Source: Klebsiella ornithinolytica NBRC 105727 = ATCC 31898 (lineage in GTDB: Bacteria > Pseudomonadota > Gammaproteobacteria > Enterobacterales > Enterobacteriaceae). Taken from it: DNA of 64,000 nucleotides. The notes beneath the pieces are model-generated. The model saw nothing but the letters and a program-made list of their open reading frames with translations, did not search any database and was not told where the DNA came from. The stretch spans positions 744,001 to 808,000 of the forward strand of contig NZ_BCYR01000001.1 of NCBI RefSeq assembly GCF_001598295.1, read 5' to 3'. Of this stretch, positions 1 to 11,161 are shown piece after piece. A program made the position numbers and the translations under genes. Positions within the stretch are counted from its first letter, which is position 1. Each line of letters begins with the position of its first letter.

Positions 1-381
1 GTGCAGCACAAAGTCGATCTCCGGATAACGTTGGTTACTATGCGCAATACATTGCGGGATCAGATGCGCTGAAATCGTCTGGCTAGCGGCCACCCGTACG
101 GTTCCGGTTAACTGCTGTCCGACCCGTCCGGCATCACGCAGCGTGCTGTTCAGTTCATCCAGCAGCCGCTCAAGTCGACCGGCCAGCTGCTGTCCCGCCT
201 CCGTTAGCACCACCTCCCGGGTCGTACGATCGAGTAAACGAACGCCGGTCTGGTGTTCCAGCTCTTTTACGCTATGACTGACCGCAGACTGACTAAGACC
301 AATGATCTCCCCTGCCCGGCTGAAGCTTTTTGCTCTGGCGACGGTGACGAAGACCTTCAACTGACGGAGCGAATAATTCAT
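1..381 (-). CDS. yfeR: LysR-family transcriptional regulator YfeR, N-terminal 127 residues (partial)
   Basis: The reading frame is open from an ATG at 381 down to base 1, so the gene runs off the window and only 127 codons are visible. The visible part starts [20 protein letters not shown] and holds the winged helix-turn-helix of LysR regulators (roughly residues 1-60, with [13 protein letters not shown] as the recognition region), followed by the linker helix and the start of the effector-binding domain. It is divergent from yfeH, 89 bases away, the usual arrangement of a LysR regulator and its target. In Salmonella YfeR is linked to osmolarity and yfeH control; that role is inferred here. 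The effector is unknown. Confidence 0.9.
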   Translation of the reverse strand, partial: MNYSLRQLKVFVTVARAKSFSRAGEIIGLSQSAVSHSVKELEHQTGVRLLDRTTREVVLTEAGQQLAGRLERLLDELNSTLRDAGRVGQQLTGTVRVAASQTISAHLIPQCIAHSNQRYPEIDFVLH

Positions 382-470
382 ATTTTTTATTCATGAATGG
401 ATGCAATAAATTAATTTTATTTCTCAAAATAGAAAAAGCACAATAGCGATATCGATTTTCAGGAGCGTTT

Positions 471-1469
471 ATGAAACTTTTCCGCATTCTTGATCCCTTT
501 ACTCTGACTCTTATCACCGTTGTGCTGCTGGCCTCTTTTTTTCCGGCCCGCAGCGGTTTTGTTCCCTTCTTTGAAAATTTAACCACCGCCGCCATTGCGC
601 TGCTGTTTTTTATGCACGGGGCGAAACTCTCCCGCGAGGCCATCGTCGCCGGCGGCAGCCACTGGCGTTTACACCTGTGGGTTATGTGCAGCACGTTTGT
701 GGTATTCCCTGTTTTAGGCGTGCTGTTTGCCTGGTGGGCGCCGATTAATGTCGACCCTGCGCTGTATACCGGATTTATCTATCTCTGCATTCTGCCTGCG
801 ACCGTTCAATCAGCCATTGCCTTTACCTCGCTGGCAGGGGGTAACGTCGCCGCGGCCGTCTGCTCGGCATCGGCTTCAAGTCTGCTGGGGATATTTATTT
901 CGCCGCTATTGGTCGGTCTGCTGATGAACCTGCACGGCGCCGGCGGCAATCTGGAACAGGTCGGTAAGATTATGCTGCAACTTCTGCTGCCGTTCGTTCT
1001 TGGCCATCTCTCTCGCCCATGGATTGGCGACTGGGTTGCCCGGCATAAAAAGTGGATCTCAAAAACCGACCAGACTTCGATTCTGCTGGTGGTCTATTCC
1101 GCATTTAGCGAGGCAGTAGTGAACGGCATCTGGCATAAAGTCGGCGTCGGCTCGTTACTCTTCATCGTGGTCGTCAGCCTGGTTCTGCTGGCTATCGTGA
1201 TTGCCATTAATATCTTCGTCGCACGCAAATGCGGCTTTAATAAGGCCGATGAAATCACGATTGTTTTCTGTGGTTCGAAAAAGAGCCTGGCAAACGGGAT
1301 ACCGATGGCCAACATCCTCTTCCCGACGTCGATTCTGGGGATCATGGTGCTGCCGCTAATGATCTTCCATCAGATTCAGCTGATGGTGTGCGCCGTTCTG
1401 GCACGACGCTATAAACGGCAGGCTGAAGCACGGCTGGCGCAGGAGAAAACCCGCGCCTCTGAGGCTTAA
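471..1469 (+). CDS. yfeH: Bile acid:sodium symporter (BASS/SBF) family membrane protein YfeH
   Basis: The protein has 332 residues and nine or ten hydrophobic segments from about residue 10 to 312, the usual layout of the SBF-like (PF13593) branch of bile acid:sodium symporters. A conserved stretch near residues 260-290 (TIVFCGSKKSLANGIPMANI) fits the core of this family. It probably carries an organic anion or small acid across the inner membrane, but the substrate is unknown. An AGGAG-type ribosome site precedes the ATG. The gene is divergent from yfeR, its likely regulator. Its TAA stop shares bases with the stop of the convergent ypeB. Confidence 0.9.
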   Translation: MKLFRILDPFTLTLITVVLLASFFPARSGFVPFFENLTTAAIALLFFMHGAKLSREAIVAGGSHWRLHLWVMCSTFVVFPVLGVLFAWWAPINVDPALYTGFIYLCILPATVQSAIAFTSLAGGNVAAAVCSASASSLLGIFISPLLVGLLMNLHGAGGNLEQVGKIMLQLLLPFVLGHLSRPWIGDWVARHKKWISKTDQTSILLVVYSAFSEAVVNGIWHKVGVGSLLFIVVVSLVLLAIVIAINIFVARKCGFNKADEITIVFCGSKKSLANGIPMANILFPTSILGIMVLPLMIFHQIQLMVCAVLARRYKRQAEARLAQEKTRASEA

Positions 1470-1684
1470 CGAGGCTTCTTCAAGGGCTGAACCAGCTGGG
1501 TCAGCCCTTCTGTTTTAATCAACAAAGTTAATGCCATCAGCTCGCCAAGATGGCCGGCAGGAAACTGGTCTTTACGGGCAAACCACAGCAAATACTCTTC
1601 CGGCACATCAATCAGGCGACGGCCTTTGTATTTACCAAACGGCATGTCCGTATTAGCAATCTCAATGAGCTGATCCTTATCCAC
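1466..1684 (-). CDS. ypeB: DUF3820 family protein YpeB
   Basis: This is a 72-residue protein of the DUF3820 family, of unknown function. I place the start at the GTG at 1684 rather than at an ATG further upstream: the product then begins MDKDQLIEIANTDMPFGKYK, matching the family length, and the upstream frame would run into ligA. The motif FGKYKGRRLIDVPEEYLLWF is the family signature. The ligA stop lies one base upstream, so the two genes are almost certainly co-transcribed and probably translationally coupled. Its stop overlaps that of convergent yfeH in a TTAA. The family is sometimes related to nucleic-acid enzymes, but no role is established. Confidence 0.85.
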   Translation of the reverse strand: MDKDQLIEIANTDMPFGKYKGRRLIDVPEEYLLWFARKDQFPAGHLGELMALTLLIKTEGLTQLVQPLKKPR

Positions 1685-1685
1685 C

Positions 1686-3710
<2,025 letters not shown>

Positions 3711-3718
3711 TCAATGAT

Positions 3719-3743
3719 AAAAAACCCCCGGCAGGCGGGGGTT
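3719..3743 (-). terminator. Intrinsic terminator after zipA
   Basis: On the minus strand an 8-base stem AACCCCCG/CGGGGGTT closes a 5-base loop and is followed by a run of T. It sits between the zipA stop and the ligA start, so it should limit read-through from zipA into ligA. Confidence 0.85.
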
Positions 3744-3775
3744 CTGGATTGGTAGACGAAACGCCGGGGAATAAA

Positions 3776-4810
3776 TCAGGCGTTAGCCTCTTTAACTTCA
3801 CGAATACGGTCCTGATATTCGCGCAGTTTTTGCGGGGTCATCATCCGACGCTGATCGTCCAGCACCACACCACCGACTTCATCGGCAATATACTGTGCAG
3901 ATTGCAGCATCAGTTTAAAGTTTTGTAGCTCATCACCAAACGACGGCACCTGCATAAAGATCGTTACGCCAGGCGTGGTCATGTCGGCCATACCATCAGG
4001 ATTGAAGGTACCCGGTTTAACCATATTTGCCAGGCTGAACAGAACCTGACCGCTGCCGTCCGGACTGAGATGGCGATGAAAAATATTCATATCACCAAAT
4101 TTAAAGCCCGCCTGCTGGATGCTGTTGATCAGCACTTCGCCGTTAATCTGCGTGCCCTGGTGCGCAGAAACGTTCATGACGATAACCGTTTCTTTGCGTT
4201 CTTTTGGCTGCGGCGCTGGCGCTGGCTGCTGAGGCTCGGAGACCTGCGGTTCAGCTGCCGGCTGAGGCTGTGCGGCGACAGGCTGCGGCGCTGGCTGCTG
4301 TACCTGAGCAGGCTGTTGCGGCGCACTCTGAACTACCGGCTGCTGAGGCGACTGCTGAGGCTGATATTGCGGCGGCACAGGCTGCTGTGGCGCGACAGGT
4401 TGCGGTGGCTGTTGCACCTGAGGCGACGGTACATGAGGCTGCGGTGCCTGATGCTGAACGGGCTGCTGCCGTACCGGCTCTTCCGGACGCACAGGCTGCT
4501 GCACCTGACGCTCGTAAGGAGGCTGGTATTGGTGTTGCGGCGGCGCCTGACGAGGTGCTTCTTGCTCCCCATGCACGCCATTTGGGGCGTGGTTAACCCG
4601 GTGAACGCGAACTTCACCTACGCCTTCAACATCGTCATCAAAGTCATCGTTCTCAGACTCTTCGTCATCGCGAGACTTCATACGTTTCAGTGGGCGATCG
4701 CGAAACATCGAGGAACGTTCTTTACGGCTGGTCCAGAAACCGTGTACCAGTAAAGCGAGTATGGCGATCGCGCCAACAATGATTAATATCAGACGCAAAT
4801 CCTGCATCAT
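3776..4810 (-). CDS. zipA: Cell division protein ZipA
   Basis: ZipA anchors FtsZ to the inner membrane during division. The start chosen is the ATG at 4810, giving 344 residues that begin [20 protein letters not shown], an N-terminal membrane anchor as in E. coli; an upstream ATG would add 17 non-conserved residues. After the anchor comes a short basic/acidic region, then a long Pro/Gln-rich linker (about 85-200), then the FtsZ-binding domain (about 205-344). The linker is longer than in the 328-residue E. coli protein. It is divergent from cysZ. Confidence 0.97.
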   Translation of the reverse strand: MMQDLRLILIIVGAIAILALLVHGFWTSRKERSSMFRDRPLKRMKSRDDEESENDDFDDDVEGVGEVRVHRVNHAPNGVHGEQEAPRQAPPQHQYQPPYERQVQQPVRPEEPVRQQPVQHQAPQPHVPSPQVQQPPQPVAPQQPVPPQYQPQQSPQQPVVQSAPQQPAQVQQPAPQPVAAQPQPAAEPQVSEPQQPAPAPQPKERKETVIVMNVSAHQGTQINGEVLINSIQQAGFKFGDMNIFHRHLSPDGSGQVLFSLANMVKPGTFNPDGMADMTTPGVTIFMQVPSFGDELQNFKLMLQSAQYIADEVGGVVLDDQRRMMTPQKLREYQDRIREVKEANA

Positions 4811-5040
4811 TATATTCTCTGTTGTTCTAACACCTTGCCACCACGGCAAACATTTACTCACTAAGAGTATTTGCCGATTACGTCGAGTGCAAGTGTGTCT
4901 ACCGCTTTCACTACATAAAGATGAACTAAATCGTGCTTTTTGCTGTTTTTTCGAACATTTCCTAACTGGTTATTGTCTGACAACCCGATAAAATAAGCGG
5001 GCATTCAGTTAGGATGTCAAAAGAGGAGCATCGCCTGACC

Positions 5041-5802
5041 ATGGTTTCAACATCCGCATCTACCCCGCGTAGCGGCGTCTACTATTTTTCGCAGGGCTGG
5101 AAACTGATCGGGCTGCCGGGGATTCGTCGTTACGTCTTTCTGCCTCTGTTAGTTAACATCATTCTGATGGGCGGCGCCTTCTGGTGGCTGTTCACCCGCC
5201 TGGATAGCTGGATCCCATCCTTAATGAACCATGTTCCGCAGTGGCTACAATGGCTGAACTATCTGCTGTGGCCCATCGTGGTCATCTCTATCCTGCTCGT
5301 GTTCGGGTACTTCTTCTCGACCATCGCCAACTGGATTGCCGCGCCGTTTAGCGGCCTGCTCGCAGAGCAGCTCGAAGCTCGTCTGACCGGCGCCACGCCG
5401 CCGGACGTGGGCGTTTTTGGCATCATGAAAGACGTGCCGCGCATTATGAAGCGTGAGTGGCAAAAGTTCGCCTGGTACCTGCCGCGTGCAATCGTACTGC
5501 TGATACTCTATTTTATTCCCGGAATTGGCCAGACGCTGGCGCCGGTACTGTGGTTCCTGTTTAGCGCGTGGATGCTGGCGATTCAGTACTGCGACTACCC
5601 CTTCGACAACCACAAAGTGCCGTTTAAAACCATGCGCGAAGCGCTGCGGACCCGTAAAGTCACCAATATGCAGTTTGGCGCGCTGACCAGCCTGTTCACC
5701 ATGATCCCGGTCCTCAACCTCGTTATCCTGCCGGTGGCCATTTGCGGCGCAACGGCCATGTGGGTCGATTGCTATCGCGATAAACACGCCATGTGGAAAT
5801 AG
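5041..5802 (+). CDS. cysZ: Sulfate transporter CysZ
   Basis: CysZ is an inner-membrane protein that brings sulfate into the cell for cysteine synthesis. Starting at the ATG at 5041 gives 253 residues, the E. coli length, beginning [20 protein letters not shown]; an in-frame ATG at 5014 would add nine unconserved residues. Four strongly hydrophobic segments are visible (about 30-55, 70-95, 145-175, 205-235). The region [14 protein letters not shown] and the C-terminal [13 protein letters not shown] are family hallmarks. It lies upstream of cysK on the same strand, as in E. coli. Confidence 0.96.
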   Translation: MVSTSASTPRSGVYYFSQGWKLIGLPGIRRYVFLPLLVNIILMGGAFWWLFTRLDSWIPSLMNHVPQWLQWLNYLLWPIVVISILLVFGYFFSTIANWIAAPFSGLLAEQLEARLTGATPPDVGVFGIMKDVPRIMKREWQKFAWYLPRAIVLLILYFIPGIGQTLAPVLWFLFSAWMLAIQYCDYPFDNHKVPFKTMREALRTRKVTNMQFGALTSLFTMIPVLNLVILPVAICGATAMWVDCYRDKHAMWK

Positions 5803-5821
5803 CGCCCTCTCCTTGTGCCCA

Positions 5822-5856
5822 GTGCTTCAGGCCAGCAAACGCGTGGCCTGAAGCAC
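5822..5856. repeat. Perfect 12-bp inverted repeat downstream of cysZ
   Basis: GTGCTTCAGGCC and GGCCTGAAGCAC flank an 11-base loop, 19 bases after the cysZ stop. There is no T-run on either side, so it is not a classical intrinsic terminator. It could end or protect the cysZ message. Confidence 0.6.
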
Positions 5857-5869
5857 AGCGGCTATATAC

Positions 5870-5961
5870 CGCGCCTTATTCCTTCTGGCTTACCATTATT
5901 TCCCTTCCGAATATAGATATGCTAAATCCTTACTTCCGCATATTCTTTAAGCGGGTATGCT
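5870..5961 (+). promoter_or_regulatory. Likely CysB-activated cysK promoter region
   Basis: Upstream of cysK the sequence resembles the E. coli cysK control region, including CTTACTTCCGCATATTC and a candidate -10 element TATGCT at 5956-5961. In E. coli this region binds CysB with N-acetylserine. The CysB sites are inferred from resemblance and are not resolved to the base. Confidence 0.4.
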
Positions 5962-6001
5962 GAAGCCGTAATCCCAAATTTCATACAGTTAAGGACGGGC
6001 C

Positions 6002-6973
6002 ATGAGTAAGATTTTTGAAGACAACTCCCTGACTATCGGCCACACGCCGTTAGTACGACTGAACCGAATCGGTAACGGGCGCATCCTGGCAAAGGTTGAA
6101 TCACGCAACCCGAGCTTTAGCGTAAAATGCCGAATTGGTGCCAATATGATTTGGGATGCCGAAAAACGCGGTGTACTGAAAGCAGGCGTTGAGCTGGTTG
6201 AACCGACCAGCGGTAACACCGGTATCGCTCTCGCCTACGTTGCGGCAGCGCGCGGTTATAAGCTGACGCTGACTATGCCGGAAACCATGAGTATTGAACG
6301 TCGTAAGCTGCTGAAAGCACTCGGCGCGAATCTGGTACTGACCGAAGGCGCGAAGGGCATGAAAGGCGCGATTCAGAAAGCAGAAGAGATTGTCGCCAGC
6401 AACCCGGAAAAATATCTGCTGCTGCAGCAATTCAGCAACCCGGCAAACCCGGAAATTCATGAAAAGACCACCGGCCCGGAAATCTGGGAAGATACGGATG
6501 GCCAGGTGGATGTCTTTATCTCCGGCGTCGGCACCGGCGGTACGCTGACCGGCGTGAGTCGCTATATTAAAGGCACGAAAGGCAAAAAAGATCTGATCAC
6601 CGTGGCGGTTGAACCGACCGACTCCCCGGTTATCGCTCAGGCGCTGGCGGGCGTTGAGCTGAAGCCAGGTCCGCATAAAATTCAGGGCATCGGTGCCGGC
6701 TTTATTCCAGGCAACCTGGATCTGAAGCTGGTTGATAAAGTGGTGGCTATCACCAACGAAGAAGCTATCTCCACCGCACGTCGTCTGATGGATGAAGAAG
6801 GTATTCTGGCCGGTATCTCATCCGGCGCGGCCGTCGCTGCGGCGCTTAAGCTCCAGGAAGATGAGGCCTTTACCAATAAGAATATTGTGGTTATCCTACC
6901 CTCTTCAGGTGAGCGTTATTTAAGCACCGCGCTGTTTGCCGATCTCTTCACCGAGAAAGAACTGCAACAGTGA
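6002..6973 (+). CDS. cysK: Cysteine synthase A (O-acetylserine sulfhydrylase A)
   Basis: CysK makes L-cysteine from O-acetylserine and sulfide, the last step of sulfate assimilation. It has 323 residues, the E. coli length. The pyridoxal-phosphate lysine is in NPSFSVKC (about residue 42), and the substrate-binding loop TSGNTG and the phosphate-binding loop GVGTGGT are intact. It pairs functionally with cysZ upstream and with cysM/cysPTWA further along. An intrinsic terminator follows directly, separating it from ptsH. Confidence 0.98.
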   Translation: MSKIFEDNSLTIGHTPLVRLNRIGNGRILAKVESRNPSFSVKCRIGANMIWDAEKRGVLKAGVELVEPTSGNTGIALAYVAAARGYKLTLTMPETMSIERRKLLKALGANLVLTEGAKGMKGAIQKAEEIVASNPEKYLLLQQFSNPANPEIHEKTTGPEIWEDTDGQVDVFISGVGTGGTLTGVSRYIKGTKGKKDLITVAVEPTDSPVIAQALAGVELKPGPHKIQGIGAGFIPGNLDLKLVDKVVAITNEEAISTARRLMDEEGILAGISSGAAVAAALKLQEDEAFTNKNIVVILPSSGERYLSTALFADLFTEKELQQ

Positions 6974-6995
6974 TGCCAGCTCGTTAGCATCGTGT

Positions 6996-7025
6996 AAAAA
7001 AGCACCTTTTCAGGTGCTTTTTTGT
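6996..7025 (+). terminator. Intrinsic terminator after cysK
   Basis: The stem AAAAGCACCT/AGGTGCTTTT is followed by a T-run, 23 bases after the cysK stop. It should end cysK transcription. Confidence 0.9.
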
Positions 7026-7096
7026 GGCATACGTCAAAGTTTTACCCCTCCTGGCATTGATTCACCGCGTAGGGTCTGGTATTTAACCAACACATT

Positions 7097-7117
7097 TATT
7101 TTGATGCGCGAAATTAT
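7097..7117 (+). promoter_or_regulatory. Putative Mlc operator upstream of ptsH
   Basis: TATTTTGATGCGCGAAATTAT fits the imperfect palindrome bound by the glucose-responsive repressor Mlc (TATTT...CGCGAAATA). It occupies the same part of the pts control region as in E. coli. This is a match by eye only. Confidence 0.55.
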
Positions 7118-7156
7118 TCATAATCGGATTTCCGTAAGCTGAATCGATTTTATGAT

Positions 7157-7186
7157 TTGGTTCAAGTCTTCCTTTCGCTGCATAAT
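7157..7186 (+). promoter_or_regulatory. Likely ptsH P0 promoter
   Basis: A -35 box TTGGTT (7157-7162) and -10 box CATAAT (7181-7186) with an 18-base spacer match the conserved E. coli pts P0 sequence. The remainder of the 379-base cysK-ptsH gap holds the putative Mlc site upstream and a TAGACT element at 7307-7312, a possible second (P1) promoter close to the gene. Confidence 0.5.
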
Positions 7187-7352
7187 GTTTAATGACGTGC
7201 CAGACGTCCACGGCCAGATGGTCTTCACAGCGAACACGCTGCTGACACCTTAGCCAGACACGTAATGCCGGCGCTAACAATACAGGCTAAAGCCTGGCCG
7301 TTAGGCTAGACTTTAGGTCCACAACACTAAACCTATAAGTTGGGGAAATATA

Positions 7353-7610
7353 ATGTTCCAGCAAGAAGTTACCATTACCGCTCCGAACGGTCTGCACACC
7401 CGCCCTGCTGCTCAGTTTGTTAAAGAAGCAAAAGGCTTCACTTCTGAGATCACTGTAACCTCCAACGGCAAAAGCGCCAGCGCCAAAAGCCTGTTCAAAC
7501 TGCAGACTCTGGGCCTGACTCAGGGTACCGTCGTGACTATCTCCGCTGAAGGCGAAGATGAGCAGAAAGCAGTTGAGCATCTGGTAAAACTGATGGCTGA
7601 ACTCGAATAA
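7353..7610 (+). CDS. ptsH: Phosphocarrier protein HPr
   Basis: HPr passes phosphate from enzyme I to the sugar-specific enzyme II components of the phosphotransferase system in the cytoplasm. The 85-residue protein has the active-site His15 in [10 protein letters not shown] and the conserved region around Ser46 ([10 protein letters not shown]). It is first in the ptsH-ptsI-crr operon, 44 bases upstream of ptsI. Strong ribosome site GGGGAAATATA precedes the ATG. Confidence 0.98.
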
Positions 7611-7654
7611 GTTCACGGGTTCTTTTTAATATCAGTCACAAGTAAGGTAGGGTT

Positions 7655-9382
7655 ATGATTTCAGGCATTTTAGCATCCCCGGGTATCGCTTTCGGTAAGG
7701 CTCTCCTGCTGAAAGAAGACGAAATTGTCATCGACCGGAAGAAAATTTCTGCCGATAAGGTTGATCAGGAAGTCGAACGTTTCCTGAGCGGCCGCGCCAA
7801 GGCCTCCGCCCAGCTGGAGGTCATCAAAACCAAAGCTGGTGAAACTTTCGGTGAAGAAAAAGAAGCCATCTTCGAAGGGCACATCATGCTGCTGGAAGAT
7901 GAGGAGCTTGAGCAGGAAATCATAGCCCTGATTAAAGATAAGAACATGACTGCCGACGCGGCAGCAAATGAAATTATCGAAGGCCAGGCTACCGCTCTTG
8001 AAGAGCTGGATGACGAATACCTGAAAGAGCGTGCGGCTGACGTACGCGATATTGGTAAGCGCCTGCTGCGCAACATCCTCGGCCTGGCTATCATCGATCT
8101 GAGCGCGATTCAGGAAGAAGTGATTCTGGTTGCCGCCGATCTGACTCCGTCGGAAACCGCACAGCTGAACCTGAACAAGGTGCTGGGTTTCATCACCGAC
8201 GCCGGTGGCCGTACCTCCCACACCTCTATCATGGCGCGTTCCCTTGAACTGCCTGCCATCGTGGGCACCGGTAGCGTCACCACCCAGGTGAAAAACGGCG
8301 ATTATCTGGTCCTTGATGCGGTGAATAACCAGGTTCTGGTTAACCCGACCAACGAACAAATCGAAGAGCTGCGTAAACTGCAGATTCAGGTCGCTGAAGA
8401 GAAAGCAGAACTGGCTAAGCTGAAAGATCTGCCGGCGATTACGCTGGACGGACATCAGGTTGAAGTCTGCGCCAACATCGGTACCGTACGTGACGTCGAT
8501 GGCGCTGAGCGCAACGGCGCAGAAGGCGTCGGCCTGTACCGTACAGAATTCCTGTTCATGGACCGCGATGCGCTGCCGACTGAAGAAGAGCAGTTTGCCG
8601 CCTATAAAGCGGTTGCCGAAGCGTGCGGTTCTCAGGCCGTTATCGTTCGTACCATGGACATTGGCGGCGATAAAGAACTGCCGTACATGAACTTCCCGAA
8701 AGAAGAAAACCCGTTCCTGGGCTGGCGTGCAGTACGTATCGCGATGGATCGTAAAGAGATCCTGCGTGACCAGGTACGTGCCATTCTGCGCGCCTCCGCG
8801 TTCGGTAAGCTTCGCATCATGTTCCCGATGATCATCTCTGTTGAAGAAGTGCGTGCGCTGAAGAAAGAGATTGAGATCTACAAGCAGGAACTGCGTGACG
8901 AAGGTAAAGCATTCGACGAAAAAATCGAAGTCGGCGTGATGGTTGAAACACCAGCCGCGGCAACGATTGCCCGTCATTTAGCGAAAGAAGTCGATTTCTT
9001 TAGTATCGGAACCAATGATTTAACGCAATATACTCTGGCAGTTGACCGTGGTAATGATATGATTTCACATCTTTACCAGCCAATGTCGCCATCTGTACTG
9101 ACGCTGATTAAGCAAGTCATTGATGCTTCTCATGCCGAAGGCAAATGGACTGGCATGTGTGGTGAGCTTGCGGGCGATGAACGTGCTACACTTCTGTTGC
9201 TGGGTATGGGGCTGGACGAATTCTCTATGAGCGCCATTTCCATCCCGCGTATCAAGAAGATTATTCGTAACACGAACTTCGAAGATGCGAAAGTATTAGC
9301 AGAGCAGGCTCTTGCTCAACCGACAACGGACGAGTTAATGACGCTGGTTAACAAGTTCATTGAAGAAAAAACAATCTGCTAA
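7655..9382 (+). CDS. ptsI: Phosphoenolpyruvate-protein phosphotransferase (enzyme I)
   Basis: Enzyme I takes phosphate from phosphoenolpyruvate and gives it to HPr, the first step of PTS sugar uptake. It has 575 residues, as in E. coli. The N-terminal HPr-binding and phosphohistidine domains contain the active His in [13 protein letters not shown] (about residue 189); the C-terminal PEP-binding barrel includes [12 protein letters not shown], the EIGxMxETP-type motif ([11 protein letters not shown]) and the catalytic Cys in GMCGELAGD (about 502). It is the middle gene of ptsHI-crr. Confidence 0.98.
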   Translation: MISGILASPGIAFGKALLLKEDEIVIDRKKISADKVDQEVERFLSGRAKASAQLEVIKTKAGETFGEEKEAIFEGHIMLLEDEELEQEIIALIKDKNMTADAAANEIIEGQATALEELDDEYLKERAADVRDIGKRLLRNILGLAIIDLSAIQEEVILVAADLTPSETAQLNLNKVLGFITDAGGRTSHTSIMARSLELPAIVGTGSVTTQVKNGDYLVLDAVNNQVLVNPTNEQIEELRKLQIQVAEEKAELAKLKDLPAITLDGHQVEVCANIGTVRDVDGAERNGAEGVGLYRTEFLFMDRDALPTEEEQFAAYKAVAEACGSQAVIVRTMDIGGDKELPYMNFPKEENPFLGWRAVRIAMDRKEILRDQVRAILRASAFGKLRIMFPMIISVEEVRALKKEIEIYKQELRDEGKAFDEKIEVGVMVETPAAATIARHLAKEVDFFSIGTNDLTQYTLAVDRGNDMISHLYQPMSPSVLTLIKQVIDASHAEGKWTGMCGELAGDERATLLLLGMGLDEFSMSAISIPRIKKIIRNTNFEDAKVLAEQALAQPTTDELMTLVNKFIEEKTIC

Positions 9383-9424
9383 TCCACGAGATGCGCGGCC
9401 CAAATTACTGCTTAGGAGAAGATC

Positions 9425-9934
9425 ATGGGTTTGTTCGATAAATTGAAATCTCTGGTTTCTGATGACAAAAAAGACTCCGGAACTATTGAGATTGTTGCTC
9501 CGCTCTCTGGCGAGATCGTCAACATCGAAGACGTGCCGGATGTGGTTTTTGCGGAAAAAATTGTGGGTGATGGCATTGCCATCAAACCTACCGGCAACAA
9601 AATGGTTGCGCCGGTAGACGGTACCATCGGTAAAATCTTTGAAACCAACCATGCATTCTCTATTGAATCGGATAGCGGCATTGAGCTGTTTGTTCACTTC
9701 GGTATTGATACCGTTGAACTGAAAGGCGAAGGCTTCAAACGTATTGCCGAAGAAGGTCAGCGTGTGAAAGTGGGTGATCCGGTCATCGAATTCGATCTGC
9801 CGCTGCTGGAAGAGAAAGCCAAGTCGACCCTGACTCCGGTTGTTATCTCCAACATGGACGAGATCAAAGAGCTGATCAAACTCTCCGGTAGCGTTACCGT
9901 GGGTGAAACCCCGGTCATTCGCATCAAGAAGTAA
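9425..9934 (+). CDS. crr: Glucose-specific PTS enzyme IIA (IIA-Glc)
   Basis: IIA-Glc passes phosphate from HPr to the glucose transporter and acts as the main sensor of carbon catabolite control, inhibiting non-PTS permeases and activating adenylate cyclase. The 169-residue protein has both active-site histidines, in ETNHAFS (about 76) and FVHFGIDT (about 91), and the short amphipathic N-terminus [12 protein letters not shown] that binds membrane lipid. It ends the pts operon and is followed by a strong terminator. Confidence 0.98.
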   Translation: MGLFDKLKSLVSDDKKDSGTIEIVAPLSGEIVNIEDVPDVVFAEKIVGDGIAIKPTGNKMVAPVDGTIGKIFETNHAFSIESDSGIELFVHFGIDTVELKGEGFKRIAEEGQRVKVGDPVIEFDLPLLEEKAKSTLTPVVISNMDEIKELIKLSGSVTVGETPVIRIKK

Positions 9935-9944
9935 TTCTTGCCGC

Positions 9945-9978
9945 AGAAAAAATGGCGCCCTATGGCGCCATTTTTTTT
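9945..9978. terminator. Bidirectional intrinsic terminator between crr and the convergent small gene
   Basis: ATGGCGCC/GGCGCCAT stem with a 4-base loop, an A-run before and a T-run after, can work in both directions. The stop codon of the convergent 79-residue gene lies in the T-run (9977-9979). Confidence 0.9.
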
Positions 9979-10216
9979 ACAGGATGGATTTTACCGGCCG
10001 AAAGCATTTCTCCCGGGAGAGTACCTTCATCCCCTCTGGCCCACTTTCCAGAATCCGCCGTTCGCTATCTGAAACCAACAGATCGCACTGGTATCCACCG
10101 GTGACGCCAAACAGCGACCGGGCCACGCAGACATCTTCCAGGGCCTCATTACCGGCGGTCTCAAAATAACCAACAATACGCCCCTGCTGACGTACAACTA
10201 AACGATAGCTCTTCAT
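9977..10216 (-). CDS. Small uncharacterised protein translationally coupled to pdxK
   Basis: This 79-residue protein starts [20 protein letters not shown] and is soluble-looking with no signal peptide or membrane segment. I do not recognise a named family. Its ATG overlaps the pdxK stop as ATGA, so it is almost certainly translated from the pdxK message and may be coupled to it. It has two cysteines in the first two thirds and one near the C-terminus ([12 protein letters not shown]). The frame is bounded by pdxK and by the crr terminator. A role near vitamin B6 salvage is only suggested by position. Confidence 0.75.
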   Translation of the reverse strand: MKSYRLVVRQQGRIVGYFETAGNEALEDVCVARSLFGVTGGYQCDLLVSDSERRILESGPEGMKVLSREKCFRPVKSIL

Positions 10217-11079
10217 GCTGTGACCTCCGGCGGCGGCAGGATCAGCTCATCACAGCCTTGCCGATCGGTCCAGGTCATCACTGCCAGCACCCGCTGCGCC
10301 GCAGCCTGCGTCGCCGCTCCCAGCGTCAGCCCCGACACCAGGCCGCTAATCAGCTCGGCGCAAAACAGGTCGCCGGTACCTTTCAGATCCGTTTCAACGC
10401 GCGGATGGACCACTACCTCAACCGAATCAGCCGTTACCACCAGAACGTTAATCGTCGCGCTGTCCATTCCCGGGGCGCTGGTAATCACGACCCACTTCAG
10501 CGAGTCGGATAACAGACTACGCGCGGCAGCGATGGCCTCCTGCTGATGGCGGCAGGGCATTCCGCTCAGCGTTTCCAGTTCGAACAAGTTTGGCGTTATC
10601 CCCTGCGCCAGCGGCAGCAGATGAGTACGATAGGCATCCGGAATCTCCGCCTTCACGTAGATCCCGCTGTCGACATCGCCAATGACCGGATCAACAAGAA
10701 TACAGAGCTGTGGGTGAGATTCGCGGATCCGGCGTAACCACTGCGCCAGGCGTTCTATCTGTACCGCGCTGCCCATATATCCCGTGGTCACCGCCCGCAG
10801 TTCACGCAGCGCGTCACGCTCCTCCAGCGCCTGCAGGTAACCCACAAACCACGCTTCCGGAATCACTCCGCCATAGAACGTATCGTAGTGTGGCGTGTTA
10901 CTGAATAGCACGGTCGGCACGGCCATCACCCGCAGTCCATGCTGTTTAATGGCCGGCACCGCGATACTGTTACCGACGCTGCCGTACACGACCTGCGATT
11001 GCACGGCGACGATGTCGACCTGCAGCGCCCGGCTCTTATCGTTGAAGAGCACCGATTGTATTTCGTCTTGTTGGCCCAT
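10213..11079 (-). CDS. pdxK: Pyridoxal/pyridoxine/hydroxymethylpyrimidine kinase PdxK
   Basis: PdxK phosphorylates pyridoxal, pyridoxine and pyridoxamine with ATP in the B6 salvage pathway. With the ATG at 11079 the product has 288 residues and begins [17 protein letters not shown]; a GGGGGGAG ribosome site lies just upstream, while a longer start adds ten unconserved residues. The ribokinase-like fold is marked by [12 protein letters not shown] near the N-terminus, VDPVIGD in the middle and the catalytic loop [16 protein letters not shown] (about 230-250). It is divergent from ptsJ, whose Salmonella homologue represses pdxK. Confidence 0.95.
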   Translation of the reverse strand: MGQQDEIQSVLFNDKSRALQVDIVAVQSQVVYGSVGNSIAVPAIKQHGLRVMAVPTVLFSNTPHYDTFYGGVIPEAWFVGYLQALEERDALRELRAVTTGYMGSAVQIERLAQWLRRIRESHPQLCILVDPVIGDVDSGIYVKAEIPDAYRTHLLPLAQGITPNLFELETLSGMPCRHQQEAIAAARSLLSDSLKWVVITSAPGMDSATINVLVVTADSVEVVVHPRVETDLKGTGDLFCAELISGLVSGLTLGAATQAAAQRVLAVMTWTDRQGCDELILPPPEVTA

Positions 11080-11161
11080 CCCTTCTCCCCCCGCTGGACA
11101 GCGGGTCATACTCTGATTATCATTCGTCCTATGCTAAAATTCATTTTGTCATAGGTCAATA

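Noticed and set aside
4070-4753. 227-codon plus-strand frame opposite zipA (Leu/Arg-rich)
   Set aside because: The low-complexity product is the reverse reading of the ZipA Pro/Gln linker.
7670-8977. 435-codon minus-strand open frame opposite ptsI
   Set aside because: A shadow of a strongly biased gene; the product is Phe/His/Asn-rich with no domain and no ribosome site.
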